A program made the position numbers and the translations under genes. 35,785 bases of DNA from Candidatus Kaiserbacteria bacterium (lineage in GTDB: Bacteria > Patescibacteriota > Minisyncoccia > Phycocordibacterales > UBA2100): positions 1 to 35,785 of the forward strand of contig JACRFH010000053.1 of assembly GCA_016217975.1 (NCBI GenBank). Direction: 5' to 3'. The notes under the pieces are model-generated. The model made no database searches. It saw only the letters and a program-made list of their open reading frames with translations, and was not told the DNA's origin. Of this stretch, positions 15,417 to 23,946 are shown one piece after another. Positions within the stretch are counted from its first letter, which is position 1; the number at the start of each line of letters is the position of its first letter.

Positions 15417-15836
15417 TCACTCTTGTATCTCGCCAACCTTTTCAAGATCGCGCCCGTCCCACACGACACCCGAACCAACGCCCTCTTTGTCAGTCCAATA
15501 ATATCCGACATATCCGACTTTCCTCAAAGCTTTCTTTTGTCTGCTAAATTCGGGACCCAACTCTTCAAGCGCAACTATCTTCAGGGGGCCTTTTAATTTC
15601 CATTCACTTACATTCTTCCCATAAAGACGAGGCATAGTTTTGGTGAGTGATATGTGCACGCCATCTTCTAGAGTGAAGAATCTACGACCACCTGGCCGTA
15701 GTCGTTGCAATCCGATTTTGGGTGAGCCGTGGTACCAAGAGTGTTCAGTGAGAGCACGCTCTTCTGCAGAGGGTCTCGGGAGTTCCTCTTTCTTTTCCGC
15801 TCTCGCGCGGAAGATCCTCATTCTGTCGAATGGCAT
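15417..15836 (-). CDS. Possible ADP-ribosyltransferase-fold protein (ART-PolyVal-like)
   Basis: A 139-residue soluble protein. The segments WYHGSPKIGLQRLRPGG, GVHISLT followed by RLYGKNV, and LRKVGYVGYYW...GVVWDGRDLEKV follow the order seen in ADP-ribosyltransferase-fold proteins of the ART-PolyVal type: YHG(S/T)P, then G-x-Y/H-I-S/T with a downstream YG, then a GYDG-like turn and a V-V-F/W-D strand. The third catalytic residue, usually Glu or Gln, is not evident. The first 30 residues are charged and probably flexible. It lies beside a RelE-type toxin-antitoxin pair, which fits a toxin or mobile-element effector. Without a profile search the assignment is tentative; an inactive member is possible. 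Confidence 0.45.
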   Translation of the reverse strand: MPFDRMRIFRARAEKKEELPRPSAEERALTEHSWYHGSPKIGLQRLRPGGRRFFTLEDGVHISLTKTMPRLYGKNVSEWKLKGPLKIVALEELGPEFSRQKKALRKVGYVGYYWTDKEGVGSGVVWDGRDLEKVGEIQE

Positions 15837-15899
15837 ATCAAAAATATCATACTACGTATATTTGCGATTTATCTATTCTTGGAACTTGTCACTCATTAC

Positions 15900-17819
15900 T
15901 TACTCAATGATCGGCATGTCGTCGAGAAGCGAATGTTTGGCGCGAACCTGCTGGACAAGTCGCTGGTCGATATCGTCGAGGAATTCCGATGCAAGTGCGG
16001 GCTCACGTGAGCCGTATTTCATGCGGCCACTCGTATAGGAGAGGAAGAGCCGTTTCTTTGCCCGCGTTACCGCAACGTAAAAAAGTCGACGCTCTTCTTC
16101 TTCGTCTCGATCTGCGGACTCGCGCAAGGACGGAAAAAGTCCCTGTTCAAGACCTGTCACAAATACCGCCTCGAATTCCAGGCCCTTGGATGCATGCGCG
16201 GTCATAAGAGAAACGGCGCCCGACGATTCATCAAGCGAATCTTGTTCGCTTTCAAGCGCAGCCTCTTCCATGAGTCGTTCAATTCCCTCGGGCGAGGCCG
16301 CGTCATCGTATCTCACTGCAAGGTTTATGAGCTCGCCGACGTTGCCGAGGCGCTCTCGATTTTCGTCATCATCTTTTCCGCCAGAGGCGGATCCGCCTCT
16401 GGCGGAGAGCATCTTCTCGATGCCACTTTCTTCTACCGCAAAGCGTACTGCATCTGATGCGGGTAGAGTCTGCGCCGCATGCTTTATTTTCGCAAGCGAG
16501 TCGCGAAATTTCTGCACTTTGAGCGCGAGCGCGCCTGCAAGGGGCTCTCCGGAGAGCATTTTCTCGAGCGTTGTCTTTCCAATTCCTCGAGGAGGTGTCG
16601 AGATAATGCGGGCAATGTCAACTTTTGATTTCGGATTGAGCGCGGCGCGGATATACGAGAGCACGTCTTTGATTTCAGCGCGCTCGAAGAAGCGCGTGCC
16701 GAGGACTCGGTATGGGATGCCGAATCGCAAAAGCGCTTCTTCGAGCGCGCGCGATTGGAAATTCTCTCGGTACAACACGGCGATCTCTCCGGGCCTCGTT
16801 CCTGCTTCCACAAGCTTCATTATGCTCTGTCCTACGTACCACGCCTCGTCCATTTCATTCATGGCGCCATAGAGCGCAATGGGCTCACCCGTCTCATTGT
16901 CGGTGAAGAGATTTTTTTCCTTGCGGCGCACATTTTTTGCGATGATCGCATTTGCCGCAGAAAGAATGGTGCGCGTGGAACGGTAATTCTGCTCAAGAAG
17001 CACGACCGCGGCGCCGGGAAAATGCTGCTCGAACGATAATAACAATCCCGGATCGGCATTACGCCACGAAAAAATGCATTGATCGGTGTCTCCGACGACG
17101 CAAAGATTTCTTGCATCGCCCACGAGGAATCGCGTTATTTCAAATTGCACCCGATTGGTGTCTTGGTACTCATCAACGGTTATGTGGGTCCAACGGTTTT
17201 GCAGTCGAGAGAGTACATGCGGTTGTTTCTCTAGAAGTACAAGTGTTTTTGCGAGCAAATCATCAAAATCCAATGCCCCCTGGTCTGTGAGCGCCTTCTC
17301 ATATGCCTCCCACATGCGCGCGATGCCGCGCTCGCGGAAGCTTTTTGTTGTGCCCGCATATTCCGCTGTCCCTACGCCATCGCCTTTTTGCCTCGATATA
17401 ACGGAAAGCGCTCCTCTTGGATTGATGTCGCCTAGATCAAGCGATTCCCCTATCCGCTTCAAGGCTTTCACACTGTCGTCGCGGTCCCATATCACAAACC
17501 CTTTTGGCACCTCAGCTTCGACGTGGAATTCGCGCAAAAGCCGCGCGCCGAGCGCATGGAAGGTGGTGAGGAGTGGGAGCGACCCTGTGTGCGAGGCAAG
17601 GAGCTTCTGGACGCGTCCGCGCATCTCGCGGGCGGCTTTGTTGGTAAAGGTAACGGCCAGGATTTTGTGGCCCTGGACCCCCTCGGCGATGAGATGGGCA
17701 ATTCGGTGCGTGATGGTTGTGGTCTTGCCCGCGCCCGCGCCCGCAACCACGAGGAGGGGCCCTTTTGTCTTCAAAACCGCTGTTTTTTGGCGCTCATTGA
17801 GGCCTTCGAGATGCGTCAC
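15900..17819 (-). CDS. uvrD: UvrD/PcrA/Rep-type superfamily 1 DNA helicase
   Basis: About 639 residues. Motif Q/I: LNERQKTAVL and VAGAGAGKTTTITHRIAHL; Ia VTFTNKAAREM; II DEYQDTN; III VVGDTDQCIFSWRNAD; IV EQNYRSTRTI; V TAHASKGLEFEAVFVTGLEQGLFP; VI YVAVTRAKKRLFLSY. It is a 3'-5' helicase of repair and replication restart. The frame is open upstream to a TTG at 18038, but those 73 residues are hydrophobic and unlike any helicase start. A GTG at 17817-17819, six bases after TATAGT, begins exactly where the family begins. A 10-residue insert SARGGSASGG (about residues 472-481), between two conserved segments of the 2B region, is encoded by a perfect 30-bp palindrome. Confidence 0.93.
   Translation of the reverse strand: MTHLEGLNERQKTAVLKTKGPLLVVAGAGAGKTTTITHRIAHLIAEGVQGHKILAVTFTNKAAREMRGRVQKLLASHTGSLPLLTTFHALGARLLREFHVEAEVPKGFVIWDRDDSVKALKRIGESLDLGDINPRGALSVISRQKGDGVGTAEYAGTTKSFRERGIARMWEAYEKALTDQGALDFDDLLAKTLVLLEKQPHVLSRLQNRWTHITVDEYQDTNRVQFEITRFLVGDARNLCVVGDTDQCIFSWRNADPGLLLSFEQHFPGAAVVLLEQNYRSTRTILSAANAIIAKNVRRKEKNLFTDNETGEPIALYGAMNEMDEAWYVGQSIMKLVEAGTRPGEIAVLYRENFQSRALEEALLRFGIPYRVLGTRFFERAEIKDVLSYIRAALNPKSKVDIARIISTPPRGIGKTTLEKMLSGEPLAGALALKVQKFRDSLAKIKHAAQTLPASDAVRFAVEESGIEKMLSARGGSASGGKDDDENRERLGNVGELINLAVRYDDAASPEGIERLMEEAALESEQDSLDESSGAVSLMTAHASKGLEFEAVFVTGLEQGLFPSLRESADRDEEEERRLFYVAVTRAKKRLFLSYTSGRMKYGSREPALASEFLDDIDQRLVQQVRAKHSLLDDMPIIE
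16377..16406. repeat. 30-bp palindromic in-frame insert in uvrD
   Basis: A perfect palindrome with arms TCCGCCAGAGGCGGA and TCCGCCTCTGGCGGA. It encodes SARGGSASGG in the uvrD frame. A 28/30 match lies in pnp (28117-28146) in the same reading frame. Confidence 0.85.
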
Positions 17820-18156
17820 CTTCGGACTATACCACGAGAGTCTTCGAGGCTTGACAGATCCGCTATTCACCCGTCTCGTATAGTATGAATTGACTATTAA
17901 GGCGCATAAGCGTACGATGAATGAGACGAAGGTGATACCGAAATTGAGTGGCCGGTTCTCCGAGAAAGTGAGAATATAAGCCAAGATGAAGACAATCCCG
18001 AAAGAGCCGTCGTCAAAAAAGGCATATTTGTGCGACAACTGGAGAGGAAGCTATTGGCAGGCTGACTTTGCTGTTTTTACACCGATAGGCCTTAAAAAAG
18101 GCTTATAACAAAGGAAAAAAAGGATTCCCTTGCGGAAAAGCCGCATCGGAGGACAT
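17820..18156. other. Intergenic region between uvrD and the LysM-M23 gene
   Basis: About 337 bases. It holds the uvrD promoter end (TATAGT, 6 bases before the GTG), an imperfect short hairpin around 18087-18104 (AGGCCTT / AAGGCTT) and the GGAGG site at 18148-18152. On the minus strand the uvrD frame stays open to a TTG at 18038, encoding a hydrophobic stretch that is not thought to be translated. No gene is supported. Confidence 0.6.
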
Positions 18157-18212
18157 ATGGATTTAGGGTACCCCGTGCGGCGGTCTCTCTTATCTCGCTC
18201 GTATTTATTGTC

Positions 18213-19208
18213 ATGTCATTCATGCCCGCAGCTGCCCATGCGGGCGTGCTCGCGGATATCCTCGCATCGTTTACAAATACGGCGTCGGCGGCGGAGACCC
18301 CGGCAGCTTCCTCCAATGTGCAGACGATGACGCTGCTCCGCCCCGCGATGAACTTCGATCCTTCTGCTGCTCGCGGCGGAGGAGATGTAACAATCGTCGA
18401 TTCCACGGCGCTTATGCCGTCGGAGGGTCCGTCGGGAACCTTGGCCGACATCTCGAAACCAAAGAACGGTACTATCAGTACCTATGTGGTGCGCGAGGGA
18501 GATACGCTCTCCGGCATCGCGAAGCTTTTCAAGGTGTCCCCCAGCACTATTCTCTGGGCCAATGACCTCTCAAGCACCTCCAAGTTGCAGATCGGACAGA
18601 AGCTTACTATTTTGCCGGTAACCGGGGTCAAGTACACGGTGAAGCATGGCGACACGCTTGCATCCATCGCCAAGAAGTTTGGAGGCAGCACCGAGGAAAT
18701 CGCAAGATACAACGGTACCGATTCCGACTCGCTTTCTGTGGGCGACGAGATCATCATTCCAGATGGTGAACTTGCGGCCACGCCCACGAAGAAATCCGTG
18801 AGTACAAAGATAGGGGCCGAGCCTGCGCACAATGTAGGACCAACCGGCAACTCCGTGCAAATCGGTTACTACATTGCGCCGCTTGCGCATTATGTAGAGA
18901 CCCAAGGCATCCACGGCTACAACGCAGTCGATCTTGGAGCGTCTTCGGGCACACCTATCTACGCTTCTGCGGCGGGTATGGTGATCATCGCTCGTGAGGG
19001 CGGCTGGAACGGTGGCTACGGAAGCTATGTAGTCATCAGCCACGACAACGGCTCGCAAACGCTTTACTCCCATATGTCGAGTGTCGCGGCGTTTGATGGC
19101 GAGGCCGTAACCCAGGGCCAGGTGATCGGCTATGTGGGCGCCACAGGCAAGGCCACCGGCCCGCATCTCCATTTTGAAATTCGCAATGGCATAAGAAATC
19201 CGTTCTAA
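18213..19208 (+). CDS. Secreted LysM (x2) - M23 peptidase
   Basis: From the first in-frame ATG (18213) the product is 331 residues. Two LysM domains follow a Ser/Thr/Ala linker (YVVREGDTLSGIAKLFKVSP and YTVKHGDTLASIAKKFGGST). The C-terminal M23 metallopeptidase carries the zinc ligands in HGYNAVDLG and HLHFE, plus YGSYVVISH and LYSHMS. It should bind and cut peptidoglycan outside the membrane. The start is doubtful: the true signal peptide (RAAVSLISLVFIVMSFMPAAAHA) begins upstream of 18213 with no start codon in frame, while an ATG with a good GGAGG site (18157) is one base out of frame. A missing base in the CCCC run at 18171-18174 would join them; see findings. Confidence 0.88.
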   Translation: MSFMPAAAHAGVLADILASFTNTASAAETPAASSNVQTMTLLRPAMNFDPSAARGGGDVTIVDSTALMPSEGPSGTLADISKPKNGTISTYVVREGDTLSGIAKLFKVSPSTILWANDLSSTSKLQIGQKLTILPVTGVKYTVKHGDTLASIAKKFGGSTEEIARYNGTDSDSLSVGDEIIIPDGELAATPTKKSVSTKIGAEPAHNVGPTGNSVQIGYYIAPLAHYVETQGIHGYNAVDLGASSGTPIYASAAGMVIIAREGGWNGGYGSYVVISHDNGSQTLYSHMSSVAAFDGEAVTQGQVIGYVGATGKATGPHLHFEIRNGIRNPF

Positions 19209-19317
19209 CTTATGGACCTCACTTTTTTACGCACCGTGCTCCAGCTCATAACGTTGTTCTTCTAGGACAGGCTTTCCCCCGTTGCTTCGCGGGCATGCGC
19301 CGCGTACTATAGTCCCC

Positions 19318-20454
19318 ATGGGGCTTCGAGATACCTGGCGTGAGACCGAATCGCTTGCCGAAGCAGGCAAAGGTGATATTGAAATAGTTCCCATCGACAA
19401 GCTCATCGATAAGAAAGAACCCAAATCGAGGCTCTTTGCTGACCTCATGCGCATTGGGGCAGAGGCTGGTGATCGAACAGCCAAGAAAACTCTTGAGCGC
19501 ATTATTGATGGTAAGACCGATGCGAGCGATCTGCCAGTCCTTGTCCAGTATCATAGCTCGTTCACGGATCATCTGAAGAAGGTAAAGAAAGTCGAAGCAT
19601 TTCTCACGCCGCAGACAATTGCGCAACTCGGAGAGCAATCGGAAAAGTTTTCGGCACTGAACGCCCTCTTTGGGAACTATGAAACCGCGAAAAAACAGTG
19701 GGACGATCAACTTCTCTATCTTTCTATAAATCTACCGACGGTATTTGATCCCATTACAGAGTCAGTCGATCGGTTTACAGACGCACGCAAGCGCTCAAAA
19801 GCTGCCGCCGAAAAATATTGGAAACGCAAGAAGTTTAATGATACAGCGCTTACGAGTGTCATAGATGAGAAAGATGCAAAGAAACGTCGCAAGACCGTGC
19901 GCGAGGAGATTACCGCCAAGCGGATGCAAACTAGGTTTGGTAGGTGGAGGAATACACTTGATAAATATCTTACGGGAAGCTCGATCAAACGCCTGCGAGC
20001 ACGCTTGATCGCAGGCAGAGTTGGCGGAGCTGCGGGTGCAGAGAATGCTGCCATTGAGAAAGATCGCGAACTCATCGGTGACGAGCTTGAATCGAGCGTA
20101 CAAGGCACTCCCGCACTCCAGCGCGCGTTCGTGCTTGCCGCGCGCGGATACAATGCCGAACGCAGCGAATCATTTGCTGATCTCCGAGAAAAAATAGAAT
20201 TCCAGAAAAAAATGAAGAAAGCTTGGGATGATGGCGGAAAACCAACGAGTTTCGGGGGTCTCGCACGCAACGTACCTGCCGGCTCTCCGCCAGGGACGTT
20301 GAGTCCGAAAGAACAGGCGCAGAAGGACTTTGCGGATAATTGGAAGACTCAATACCAAGCAGAGTTGCAAGCAAGTAATCTCCCTCGATTTTGGAAACAG
20401 GTAACAATCGCATTTCTGATCCCCCACACGCTTGACCACACGAAACTCAACTAG
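19318..20454 (+). CDS. Large helical protein of convergent cassette 1
   Basis: A 378-residue soluble protein, almost entirely helical and highly charged, with no signal peptide or membrane segment. The start chosen is MGLRDTW, 4 bases after a TATAGT box (leaderless pattern); an ATG 12 codons earlier is open but lacks any support. The gene is followed after 3 bases by the 80-residue partner (20458). It appears to be a diverged homologue of the large gene of the opposing cassette (20944-22164): by eye, LFADLMRIGAEAGDRTAKK and LFNGYLRSLDTSARLD, a block near LPTVFDPITESVDRFTDARK and HAPNQFREVESEIRKWKE, and C-termini with an aromatic-rich helix ending LIPHTLDHTK and LANPFDNAKK. No known family is recognised. 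Confidence 0.6.
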   Translation: MGLRDTWRETESLAEAGKGDIEIVPIDKLIDKKEPKSRLFADLMRIGAEAGDRTAKKTLERIIDGKTDASDLPVLVQYHSSFTDHLKKVKKVEAFLTPQTIAQLGEQSEKFSALNALFGNYETAKKQWDDQLLYLSINLPTVFDPITESVDRFTDARKRSKAAAEKYWKRKKFNDTALTSVIDEKDAKKRRKTVREEITAKRMQTRFGRWRNTLDKYLTGSSIKRLRARLIAGRVGGAAGAENAAIEKDRELIGDELESSVQGTPALQRAFVLAARGYNAERSESFADLREKIEFQKKMKKAWDDGGKPTSFGGLARNVPAGSPPGTLSPKEQAQKDFADNWKTQYQAELQASNLPRFWKQVTIAFLIPHTLDHTKLN

Positions 20455-20457
20455 CTT

Positions 20458-20700
20458 ATGGATACCGCACTTTACGATCATTTCCTCTCAATTGTCCAAT
20501 CGGGCGACGAAGATGCTGCACGCGAATTCATCGCCAAGCACGTAAATGAATTCAGTGAATCCGCCAAAATCGCCATCATGGGGGGATCGCTCGGGGAGAT
20601 GCTCGAAGAAGCCGCAGAAGGTGCAGAGAAACTCGCGCAAGCCCAGGAAGATTCTGTCGAGGCCCTCGAGAATATCGGGACACTAAAAGCAGATTCCTAG
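20458..20700 (+). CDS. Small partner protein of cassette 1
   Basis: An 80-residue acidic helical protein starting 3 bases after the large gene's stop. It aligns without gaps over about 65 residues to the small protein of the opposite cassette: VQSGDEDAAREFIAKHVNEF here, VLSGTEEQVREYVNSHWDEF there, then a shared Leu-Glu block and a final ALENI/AIETI. No known domain is recognised. Fixed pairing with a large helical protein suggests a complex, but not necessarily a toxin-antitoxin pair, as there is no toxin motif. Stops of the two small genes are 6 bases apart. Confidence 0.6.
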   Translation: MDTALYDHFLSIVQSGDEDAAREFIAKHVNEFSESAKIAIMGGSLGEMLEEAAEGAEKLAQAQEDSVEALENIGTLKADS

Positions 20701-20706
20701 GAGTCT

Positions 20707-20940
20707 CTATTTACTCGAGACTATTGTCTCAATTGCTTTGATGAGCCGTTCTTGGAAATCAGCGAATTGCGTCTCTTTGCGCGTATCTTCGCGTAGAGCG
20801 TCGATGAAAAGCGCGGCAGACATGTGATCTTGGACCTCCTGCGGGAATTCATCCCAGTGAGAATTGACGTATTCCCGTACCTGCTCTTCTGTCCCGGAGA
20901 GCACGAGATCACGAAGTTGTTGCACTGCTTTGTTAGGCAT
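20707..20940 (-). CDS. Small partner protein of cassette 2
   Basis: A 77-residue charged helical protein, transcribed toward the small protein of cassette 1. It starts 3 bases after the stop of the large protein of its own cassette. Sequence similarity to the cassette 1 partner (LVLSGTEEQVREYVNSHWDEF) supports paralogy. Helical throughout, no Cys or His pairs, no signal peptide. Role unknown. Confidence 0.6.
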   Translation of the reverse strand: MPNKAVQQLRDLVLSGTEEQVREYVNSHWDEFPQEVQDHMSAALFIDALREDTRKETQFADFQERLIKAIETIVSSK

Positions 20941-20943
20941 ACA

Positions 20944-22164
20944 TTATTTCTTTTTCTCGTAAGCAGCGAGGTTTTTCTTGGCGTTATCGAATGGATTCGC
21001 GAGGAAGGTGTTTAATAATTCTATGAATGAGCTCCACAATGTACGTTGTTTTATTCCCGATTGGATCTCACTGGTCGTTTGCCGAAGGAGATCGCCATAT
21101 GTCCGCGGGTCTCCAGGTAATGTCTGATTCCAGAAAGCGTCCATATTCGCCGGATTCGCGAGCTTGCGCTGGAAGTCATACTGAGCTTCGGCGCCGGGCA
21201 CAGCCTGCAACTTCTTGCGCAATAAACCATCTACACTTTCAAGGCTTGTTTCATTCCGCACCTCCTCAAGTGTCATGGGACCAGTATTTGGTGCATGTTC
21301 TTGACTTTGTTTTTGTAGCAAGTCAGGTATCTCCTTCCATAATTCATCGTCTGATATATCAGGGTCCGTATTAATCGCATCCAGTGCTTGGACTACTTCT
21401 CCAAGACGGCCGCGAACGCCAGATGTGGCATCCCTATAATTCATGATCATTTTATTGAGACGATCAGTAGGCCACGCTAGATTCCGCACAAATTGTGGCG
21501 TTATGCTGCCGCTCAATCCTCGGAGTTCTCTTAGTGCGAAATTGAGAGGTTTTGCAAAGATTCCCGATGCGTCCATGTGTCCGCCCAAAGCCGTGAATAT
21601 CTCTCGTCGTCGCTCTGCAGTATTTTCCATGCCGATGAACCGATTCAGTTCGCCTTTCGAGATGCCCATTTGATCAGCCACTTGATCCAATCGCTCTCGA
21701 CGTTGTGCCGATACACGTTCATCGTGTTTGTCTCGAGCCGCTTCTTTCCATTTCCGGATCTCGCTTTCTACTTCGCGGAACTGATTAGGAGCATGCACCG
21801 CAAGACCTTTTATATACAAACTGAGACCCTCTTTTGCCATCGTTGGAGGAAGATTTCCCTTGAGGACTTTCTCTAACTGGTTTATATCTCTGTCTTGTAG
21901 ATTCGCGAGAGCGGCTTCTCCGGCGCCGAGCCTTTGGTTGAATCCGACAAAAAGTGCCTTGGCGCGATCACTCTCTGCAGCATTCAGTCTCCTTTCTTGC
22001 GTTTGTTTCCGTAAAAGATTGTCAGCGTCAAGTCTTGCGCTCGTATCCAGACTGCGTAGGTATCCGTTGAATAGCGCTCCGAGTTGAGGGTCGTTCTTTA
22101 CGTCTTCGAAACCACTTTGTTGGAGGGCAGGGTCGTCTTTCAGCGATTTCATCAGTTCGCCCAT
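20944..22164 (-). CDS. Large helical protein of convergent cassette 2
   Basis: About 406 residues, highly charged and helical, with no membrane segment. The start MGELMKSL is chosen, with TACAAT 11 bases upstream and TATAT just before the ATG; the frame is open to 22203 but the added residues look random. The body contains REVESEIRKWKEAARDKHDERV and TAERRREIFTALGG blocks, a central FVRNLAWPTDRLNKMIMNYRD segment, and a final helix with WSSFIELLNTFLANPFDNAKKN. It is a probable distant paralogue of the cassette 1 large protein. Its partner gene follows after 3 bases. The family is not recognised. Confidence 0.6.
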   Translation of the reverse strand: MGELMKSLKDDPALQQSGFEDVKNDPQLGALFNGYLRSLDTSARLDADNLLRKQTQERRLNAAESDRAKALFVGFNQRLGAGEAALANLQDRDINQLEKVLKGNLPPTMAKEGLSLYIKGLAVHAPNQFREVESEIRKWKEAARDKHDERVSAQRRERLDQVADQMGISKGELNRFIGMENTAERRREIFTALGGHMDASGIFAKPLNFALRELRGLSGSITPQFVRNLAWPTDRLNKMIMNYRDATSGVRGRLGEVVQALDAINTDPDISDDELWKEIPDLLQKQSQEHAPNTGPMTLEEVRNETSLESVDGLLRKKLQAVPGAEAQYDFQRKLANPANMDAFWNQTLPGDPRTYGDLLRQTTSEIQSGIKQRTLWSSFIELLNTFLANPFDNAKKNLAAYEKKK

Positions 22165-22303
22165 ATATAGCTCGCATTGTAGTCTGCACTTCCCAATCTG
22201 CAAGAGGGTTTCGGGGACAGGTCAAAGCTCCCGCGCGCGGTATTGCAGGGCTTTGAGCCCCGAAAAAGCGCAAGCGCTTGAACGGGGTAAACATGTGGGT
22301 GGC

Positions 22304-23875
22304 CTATAACTCTCGTGCTCGGTACTGAAGTGCCTCCAACATATGTGTTGGCTCAATCGCATCGCTTTCGGCGAGGTCGGCGATGGTTCTCGCCAGCTTG
22401 ATGGTGCGGTGGTAGCCGCGCGGAGAGAGCTTCATCGCTCGCGCCGCAGTCATGAGCGCTTCCTCGGCACTGTTGCTAAGCTGCGCGTGCGCCTCGATCT
22501 CTTTTGGTCCCATGTCGGCGTTGGTTGTGACGCCTTTTGCGCTCTTGAATCGGGCAGTTTGACGCTCCCGCGCTTTTTGCACCATGTTGCGAGCACGCTT
22601 GGTATCGCCAGATATGGTTTTCTTTTGGGTGGAGAGACTTTCTGGGGGGATGTGCCCGACGGAGACCCACATGTCGATGCGGTCGGCTATAGGGCCCGAG
22701 ATTTTGCGGCGATATTTCTCGACGACATGCGGCATGCACTGGCATTGCGGCGTGCCGAGGAAGCCACACGGACATGGATTGAGGGCGGCGATGAACATAA
22801 AATTGGCGGGAAATATTGCAGAACCTTTTGCGCGCGAGATCGAGACTTGGGCATCTTCGAGCGGCTCTCGAAGCGCATTAATGACATCGCGGTGGAAATG
22901 AGGAAATTCATCGGCAAAAAGCACACCCCGGTGCGCAAGCGTCGCCTCCCCTGGCCTGATCGACGATGAGCCACCGCCGATGAGTGATGCGTATGATGAT
23001 GTGTGATGCGGTGAGCGAAATGGTGGGCGAAACATGGGGCCGGTGAGTACCCCTGCTAGTGAATGGATGGTCGTCACCTCGACCATCTCGTCTTCAGAAA
23101 GATCAGGAAGAATGGATGCGGCCGCACGTGCGAGGAGCGTCTTTCCGGTCCCTGGAGGACCATATAGCGCGATGTTGTGGCCGCCTGCAGCGGCGATCAC
23201 AAGTCCGCGCTTCGCGCTTTCTTGTCCACGTATTTCGTCGAGCGCGGCTTCAGTCTCGTCATATTTTTCTCGCACTTGCGCGACATACATCTTTTCCTCG
23301 TCGCTTTCAAGCATGTCGATGAGATTTTCAAGCGAAGAGATCGCATGAATATTGAGTCCCGAAATGAGCGATGCTTCTTCGGCATTCTCTTCCGGTACAT
23401 AGAGATCGGTGAATTTTGCCTCGCGAGCGGCGCTTGCAACCGCGAGCGTACCTAAGATTGGGCGGAGGCTCCCATCGAGTCCGAGTTCTCCGGCGAAGAG
23501 TTTTCTTTCCGGCACGAAATCCACTTGTTCAGATGCAAGGAGAAACGAAAGCGCGAGCGGAAGATCGAACCCACTTCCCTCTTTCTTGAGATCTGCGGGC
23601 GCAAGCGAGAGTACGATCTTTTTATTACTGCGCTTGGGCGATTCAAGTTCTTCCGCACGGCCTTTTGGCGTAGTATTTTTTATTGCCGCCGAAAGACGAT
23701 CTTTCGCTTCTTCCACCGATTTGTCGGGAAGCCCCACGATCGTGAATGCATGAAGTCCTTTTACGATGTCGCATTCCACGGAGACGATCTTGCCCTTGGG
23801 AAGCATGGGCTGGGCGCCGTAGACGCGCGCAAACCCAGAAGCGATTTTTTGTTTCGTACTGTTCTTTCCAGTCAC
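22304..23875 (-). CDS. comM: ComM/YifB family AAA+ ATPase (Mg-chelatase-like)
   Basis: A 523-residue protein beginning at GTG, with the family plan: an N-terminal ChlI-like domain (MLPKGKIVSVECDIVKGLHAFTIVGLPDKSV, then FDLPLALS), AAA+ core with Walker A GPPGTGKT (about 239-246), Walker B LFADEFPHF, and a C-terminal helical domain (MKLSPRGYHRTIKLARTIADL). A zinc-ribbon-like CPCGFLGTPQCQC is present, as in most members. Members are branch-migration helicases acting in natural transformation, on single-strand invasion intermediates. A TATAAG box 8 nt upstream of the GTG is consistent with a leaderless start. Length is normal. The gene is downstream of, but not obviously in an operon with, the Fic gene. 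Confidence 0.93.
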   Translation of the reverse strand: MTGKNSTKQKIASGFARVYGAQPMLPKGKIVSVECDIVKGLHAFTIVGLPDKSVEEAKDRLSAAIKNTTPKGRAEELESPKRSNKKIVLSLAPADLKKEGSGFDLPLALSFLLASEQVDFVPERKLFAGELGLDGSLRPILGTLAVASAAREAKFTDLYVPEENAEEASLISGLNIHAISSLENLIDMLESDEEKMYVAQVREKYDETEAALDEIRGQESAKRGLVIAAAGGHNIALYGPPGTGKTLLARAAASILPDLSEDEMVEVTTIHSLAGVLTGPMFRPPFRSPHHTSSYASLIGGGSSSIRPGEATLAHRGVLFADEFPHFHRDVINALREPLEDAQVSISRAKGSAIFPANFMFIAALNPCPCGFLGTPQCQCMPHVVEKYRRKISGPIADRIDMWVSVGHIPPESLSTQKKTISGDTKRARNMVQKARERQTARFKSAKGVTTNADMGPKEIEAHAQLSNSAEEALMTAARAMKLSPRGYHRTIKLARTIADLAESDAIEPTHMLEALQYRAREL

Positions 23876-23946
23876 CGAGACAGCTTATAGCCTTGCGCGC
23901 CCAGTGCATAGGTCATGGGGTGGAAAAGCCAGATACATCTCAAACT

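Noticed and set aside
15402-15596. Small plus-strand frame opposite the ADP-ribosyltransferase-fold gene
   Set aside because: It overlaps a better-supported minus-strand gene and has no motif or ribosome-binding site.
17820-18038. N-terminal hydrophobic extension of the helicase from a TTG codon
   Set aside because: The frame is open but the family begins at the GTG at 17819, which has a TATAGT box 6 bases upstream; the extension looks like chance hydrophobic sequence.
18130-18330. 66-codon frame with a good GGAGG site at 18157
   Set aside because: It encodes Arg/Ser-rich sequence out of frame with the LysM-M23 gene; the start is better explained as the true start of that gene with a one-base shift.
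20458-20940. Cassettes as a toxin-antitoxin system
   Set aside because: No toxin or antitoxin motif and the large proteins are far bigger than usual; only the pairing resembles such systems.
22204-22303. Possible tRNA or structured RNA between comM and cassette 2
   Set aside because: Small stem-loops are visible (GGGCT-CAA-AGCCC, and AAGCG-CTTG-CGCTT near 22266-22279), but no cloverleaf or CCA end; more likely terminator remnants for comM.
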